Positions 4,083 to 7,840 of a DNA stretch of 7,840 bases are shown in pieces (the first letter of the stretch is position 1; each line of letters begins with the position of its first letter). Position numbers and translations under genes: made by a program. Source of the stretch: JBDTSW01 sp039930945 (lineage in GTDB: Bacteria; Actinomycetota; Thermoleophilia; Solirubrobacterales; 70-9); contig JBDTSW010000099.1 in the NCBI GenBank assembly GCA_039930945.1, positions 1-7,840 on the forward strand. Reading direction: 5' to 3'. Under the pieces are notes generated by a model. The model was not told the origin of the DNA. It ran no database searches and worked only from the letters and a program-made list of their open reading frames with translations.

Positions 4083-7000
4083 GCCAGGGGCGGGCGCTGC
4101 TGCGGGCGCGCCAGTTCTTCGAGCCCCGCCAGCGCTCGGCCGACGGCTGGAACGAGGCTTCGACCTACGCCCGCGACTGGGAGGCCTCCTACCGGCGGCG
4201 CTGGCAGCACGACCGCGTCGTCCGCTCCACCCACGGGGTCAACTGCACCGGCTCGTGCTCGTGGAAGATCCACGTCAAGGACGGGCTGGTCACCTGGGAG
4301 ACCCAGCAGACCGACTACCCCTCCAACGGCCCCGACACCCCCGACTACGAGCCCCGGGGCTGCCCCCGTGGCGCCTCCTTCTCTTGGTACGTGTACTCGC
4401 CGCTGCGCCCGAAGTACCCCTACGTGCGCGGCGTGCTGCTGGAGATGTACCGGGAGGCGCGCGAGCGCCTCGGCGACCCGGTCGAGGCCTGGGCGTCGAT
4501 CGTCGAGGACCCCGAGCGCGCCCGCGCCTACAAGTCCCGGCGCGGCAAGGGCGGCTTCCTGCGGGCCACCTGGGACGAGGCCTCGGAGCTGATCGCCGCC
4601 GCTCACGTGCACACGATCCGCCGCTACGGGCCAGACCGGATCGCCGGCTTTTCGCCGATCCCGGCGATGTCGATGGTCTCCTACACGGCGGGGACGCGGT
4701 TCCTCTCGCTGATCGGCGGCGTCTGCCTCTCCTTCTATGACTGGTATGCGGACCTGCCACCGGCCTCGCCGCAGATCTGGGGGGACCAGACCGACGTCCC
4801 CGAGTCGGCCGACTGGTGGAACGCCGGGTACCTGATCCTCTGGGGGTCGAACGTCCCGCAGACCCGCACCCCCGACGCGCACTTCATGACCGAGGCGCGC
4901 TACCGGGGACAGAAGGTGGTGGTGGTCTCGCCCGACTACGCCGGGCACACCAAGTTCGCCGACCACTGGCTGCCGGCCGAGGCGGGCACAGACGGCGCCC
5001 TGGCGATGGCGATGGGGCACGTGATCCTGAACGAGTTCCACGTCAAGCGCGAGGTCCCCTACTTCCATGACTACGCGCGTCGCTTCACCGACATGCCGAT
5101 GCTGGTGACGCTGAGCGAGCGCGGCGACGGCAGCACGGTCGCCGACACCTTCCTGCGCGCCTCCGACCTCGGCGACGAGGGCGAGAACGGCGAATGGAAG
5201 ACCGTCGTCTACGACCGCTCCCGCGGCGAGGCGGTGGTCCCCAACGGCTCGATCGGCTTCCGCTGGGGCGAGCAGGGCGCGGGCGGGTGGAACCTCGACC
5301 TGGGCGAGGTCGACCCGGCGCTGACCCTGCTCGGCAATCACGACGAGCTGGTCGAGGTGACCCTGCCGCGGTTCGAGGGTGGCGTGACCGAAGGCGGCAC
5401 CACGATCAGCCGGGGCGTCCCCGCGAAGCGGGTCGGCGGCCGGCTCGTGACCACCGTCTTCGACCTCGCCCTGGCCCAGTACGGGGTGGGGCGTGAGGGC
5501 CTGCCGGGCGAGTGGCCGAGCGGCTACGACGACGACTCGGTTCCCTACACGCCGGCCTGGCAGGAGGCGATCACCGGCGTCGACGCCGGCCGCTGCGTCC
5601 GCATCGCGCGCGAGTTCGCCGCCAACGCCGAGCGCACCGAGGGGCGCTCGATGATCGTCATGGGCGCGGGCACCAACCACTGGTTTCACGCCGACGAGAC
5701 CTACCGGACGATGCTGGCTCTGGTGCTCTTCTGCGGCTGCCAGGGGGTCAACGGCGGCGGCTGGGCCCACTACGTGGGCCAGGAGAAGGTGCGACCGATC
5801 ACCGGCTGGATGACGGTCGCCTTCGCCCTGGACTGGTCGCGCCCACCGCGCCAGCAGCCCGCGACGCCGTTTTGGTACCTGGCCTCCGACCAGTGGCGCT
5901 ACGAGACCTTCGGCGCCGAGGAGTTCACCTCGCCGGCCGGCAACGGCTCGCTCGGCGAGCGCCACATGGCCGACTGCCACGCTCTCGCCGTCCGCCTCGG
6001 ATGGCTGCCCTCCTACCCGAGCTTCGACCGCAACCCGCTCGACCTCTGCGACGAGGCCCGCGAGCAGGGCGTCGAGCCCGCCGAGCACGTCGTCTCGGAG
6101 CTGCGCGAGGGCCGGCTTCGCTTCGCCTGCGAGGACCCCGACGAACCGGCCAACTTCCCCCGCGTGCTGTCGCTCTGGCGCGCCAACCTGCTGGGGTCGT
6201 CGAGCAAGGGCCACGAGTACTTCCTGCGCCACCTCCTCGGCGTCCCCGACGCGGCGGTCCGCTCGCAGGAGTCGCCGCCCGAGAACCGCCCCAGCGAGGT
6301 CGAGTGGCGCGACGAGGCGCCGACGGGCAAGCTCGATCTCTTCACCACGATCGACTTCCGCATGAACGGCTCGTGCATCTACTCCGACGTCGTCTTGCCC
6401 GCGGCCACCTGGTATGAGAAGCACGACATCTCCAGCACCGACCTGCACCCGTTCATCCATCCCTTCAACGCGGCGATCCCGCCGCCGTGGGAGACGAAGA
6501 CCGACTGGGACGCCTTCAACCGGATCGCCGAGGCGTTCAGCGGCCTCGCCGCCAAGCACCTCGGGACCCGCACCGACCTGATCGCGGCGCCGCTGCTTCA
6601 CGACACCCCGGAGGAGCTGGCCCAGCCGCTGGGCCGGGTGCGCGACTGGCGAGCCGGCGAGTGTGAGCCGATTCCGGGGCGGACGATGCCGAAGCTGGTC
6701 GCGGTCGAGCGCGACTACACGACCGTGCACGAGAAGATGACCGCACTGGGCCCGCTGGTCGAAAAGGCGGGGATCGGAGCCAAGGGCGTCTCCTGGAAGC
6801 CCGAGCCGGAGGTCGCCGAGCTGGCGCGCCGAAACGGGCGCTCCAACGGCGGCGGCCCTGCCAACGGACGGCCGTCGCTGCGCCGCGACGTCGACGTCTG
6901 CGAGGCGATCCTGGCGCTCTCGGGCACGACCAACGGCCGCCTCGCGGTGGAGGGGTTCCGGTCGCTCGAGCATCAGACCGGCCTCGAGCTGGCAGAGGTG

Positions 7001-7753
7001 CCGGCGGAGCGCGCCGACGAGCGCCTCACCTTCGGCGAGATCGGGATCCAGCCACGCAAGGTGATCGCCTCGGCGGAGTGGTCGGGCCTGGAGTCGCGCG
7101 AGCGCCGCTACTCGCCGTTCACCGCCAATGTCGAGCTGCTGATCCCCTGGCGCACCCTGACCGGCCGCCAGCAGCTCTTCATCGACCACGAGTGGATGCT
7201 CGACATGGGGGAGGGGCTGCCCGCCTACCGCCCGCCGGTCGACGCGGGGCAGCTCCTCGGGCTCGCCGGAGAGCCCGCCGCCGAGGACGGCCTCGAGGTC
7301 ACGGTGCGCTATCTGACCCCGCACTCGAAGTGGTCGATCCACTCCGAGTTCCAGGACAACCTGCTGATGCTGACCCTGTTCCGCGGCGGCCCGGCGATGT
7401 GGCTGGCGACCGACGACGCGGAGCGGATCGGGGTTGCCGACAACGACTGGCTCGAGGTCTACAACCGACACGGCACGGTCGCCTGCCGCGCCGTGGTATC
7501 GCACCGGGTGCCGCCCGGGGTGGCGCTCTTCTACCACTCCCAGGATCGCCACATCAACGTCCCTGTCTCGGAGATCTCCGGGGCGCGCGGCGGCACCGAC
7601 AACTCGCTGACGCGGATCTCGATCAAGCCGACCCACCTGATCGGTGGCTATGCCCAGCTCTCCTGGGGCTTCAACTACTACGGCCCCACCGGGCCGCAGC
7701 GCGACCAGCTGATCATCGTCCGCAAGCGCCGCACGGAGGTGGACTACCGGTGA
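4079..7753 (+). CDS. narG: Respiratory nitrate reductase, alpha (catalytic molybdenum) subunit
   Basis: This 1224-residue protein reduces nitrate to nitrite at a bis-MGD molybdenum centre and takes electrons from NarH. It aligns along its whole length with E. coli NarG (1247 aa). The FS0 iron-sulfur cluster is bound by His52, Cys56 and Cys60 (HGVNCTGSCSWK) and by Cys95 (EPRGCPRG). The molybdenum ligand is Asp221 in SFYDWYADLPPASPQ, equivalent to Asp222 of E. coli. Later NarG blocks are present, including VPESADWWN, WGSNVPQTRTPDAHF, GGGWAHYVGQEK, LPATWYEK-like AATWYEK, HPFIHP and the terminal GGYAQLSWGFNYYGP. The N-terminus has no twin-arginine signal, so the enzyme should face the cytoplasm, as in E. 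coli. ATG 4079 matches the length of known N-termini, but no clear Shine-Dalgarno sequence precedes it (see the mini-ORF entry). The stop overlaps the narH GTG. No frameshift or missing motif is seen. Confidence 0.98.
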   Translation: MSQGRALLRARQFFEPRQRSADGWNEASTYARDWEASYRRRWQHDRVVRSTHGVNCTGSCSWKIHVKDGLVTWETQQTDYPSNGPDTPDYEPRGCPRGASFSWYVYSPLRPKYPYVRGVLLEMYREARERLGDPVEAWASIVEDPERARAYKSRRGKGGFLRATWDEASELIAAAHVHTIRRYGPDRIAGFSPIPAMSMVSYTAGTRFLSLIGGVCLSFYDWYADLPPASPQIWGDQTDVPESADWWNAGYLILWGSNVPQTRTPDAHFMTEARYRGQKVVVVSPDYAGHTKFADHWLPAEAGTDGALAMAMGHVILNEFHVKREVPYFHDYARRFTDMPMLVTLSERGDGSTVADTFLRASDLGDEGENGEWKTVVYDRSRGEAVVPNGSIGFRWGEQGAGGWNLDLGEVDPALTLLGNHDELVEVTLPRFEGGVTEGGTTISRGVPAKRVGGRLVTTVFDLALAQYGVGREGLPGEWPSGYDDDSVPYTPAWQEAITGVDAGRCVRIAREFAANAERTEGRSMIVMGAGTNHWFHADETYRTMLALVLFCGCQGVNGGGWAHYVGQEKVRPITGWMTVAFALDWSRPPRQQPATPFWYLASDQWRYETFGAEEFTSPAGNGSLGERHMADCHALAVRLGWLPSYPSFDRNPLDLCDEAREQGVEPAEHVVSELREGRLRFACEDPDEPANFPRVLSLWRANLLGSSSKGHEYFLRHLLGVPDAAVRSQESPPENRPSEVEWRDEAPTGKLDLFTTIDFRMNGSCIYSDVVLPAATWYEKHDISSTDLHPFIHPFNAAIPPPWETKTDWDAFNRIAEAFSGLAAKHLGTRTDLIAAPLLHDTPEELAQPLGRVRDWRAGECEPIPGRTMPKLVAVERDYTTVHEKMTALGPLVEKAGIGAKGVSWKPEPEVAELARRNGRSNGGGPANGRPSLRRDVDVCEAILALSGTTNGRLAVEGFRSLEHQTGLELAEVPAERADERLTFGEIGIQPRKVIASAEWSGLESRERRYSPFTANVELLIPWRTLTGRQQLFIDHEWMLDMGEGLPAYRPPVDAGQLLGLAGEPAAEDGLEVTVRYLTPHSKWSIHSEFQDNLLMLTLFRGGPAMWLATDDAERIGVADNDWLEVYNRHGTVACRAVVSHRVPPGVALFYHSQDRHINVPVSEISGARGGTDNSLTRISIKPTHLIGGYAQLSWGFNYYGPTGPQRDQLIIVRKRRTEVDYR

Positions 7754-7840
7754 AGGTGCGCGCCCAGATGGGCATGGTGATGAACCTCGACAAGTGCATC
7801 GGCTGCCACACCTGCTCGGTCACCTGCAAGAACGTCTGGA
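7750..7840 (+). CDS. narH: Respiratory nitrate reductase, beta (iron-sulfur) subunit, N-terminal fragment
   Basis: Only the first 30 codons are in the window. They read MKVRAQMGMVMNLDKCIGCH and onward, nearly the same as the E. coli NarH start, with the first ferredoxin-type motif at Cys16, Cys19, Cys22 and Cys26. NarH carries electrons from the membrane cytochrome b subunit NarI to NarG through four iron-sulfur clusters. The start is GTG 7750, overlapping the narG stop as GTGA. GGAGG at 7735-7739 lies 10 bases upstream. The alignment with E. coli supports this start over the in-frame GTG at 7756 or ATG at 7768. narJ and narI are expected downstream. Confidence 0.97.
   Translation, partial: MKVRAQMGMVMNLDKCIGCHTCSVTCKNVW

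Noticed and set aside
3899..7636. Minus-strand open frame of 1245 codons opposite narG
   Set aside because: It mirrors narG codon structure in GC-rich DNA. The translation is Arg/Gly/Val/Asp-rich low-complexity with no domain, while the plus strand encodes an unmistakable NarG.

Overview
The window is about 7.8 kb of very GC-rich DNA with third codon positions almost all G or C, GTG as well as ATG starts, and start/stop overlaps. This suits a high-GC actinobacterium. The decayed regulator and the promoter style remind me of Thermoleophilia/Solirubrobacterales-type genomes, but that placement is from memory and is not proved by the sequence. All recognisable genes lie on the plus strand and form a respiratory nitrogen-oxide locus.

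Layout: (1) nt 1-402 is the 3' end of a radical SAM/SPASM protein of the NirJ/AhbD/BA_1875 type. (2) nt 366-715 is the relic of a winged-helix regulator. Its conserved pieces are recognisable but fall in three successive reading frames with internal deletions. (3) nt 716-936 is a gene-poor stretch with a probable promoter and a tiny ORF. (4) nt 937-3926 is a tight three-gene operon: a CuA subunit II, a heme-copper oxidoreductase subunit I with a membrane-embedded C-terminal extension, and a membrane-anchored monoheme cytochrome c. (5) nt 3927-4078 holds a GC-rich hairpin region and a second promoter that resembles the first. (6) nt 4079-7753 is a complete narG, followed by the first 30 codons of narH, which runs off the window.

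How they work together: NarG/NarH (with NarJ/NarI expected downstream) reduce nitrate to nitrite in the cytoplasm. The heme-copper enzyme has all the expected histidine ligands. It lacks the active-site tyrosine of true oxygen reductases (the HPEVY-type motif reads H-S-F-A-N) and the K-channel lysine position. With a CuA subunit and a neighbouring nitrate reductase, it is a good candidate for a CuA-type nitric oxide reductase of the sNOR (NorSY) kind rather than a normal cytochrome c oxidase. The cytochrome c would pass electrons to CuA. No nitrite reductase is visible in the window.

The most interesting points are this non-canonical oxidoreductase with its extra C-terminal membrane domain, and two similar promoters that each feed a short ORF ending in an ATGA overlap with the first real gene (CuA subunit and narG).
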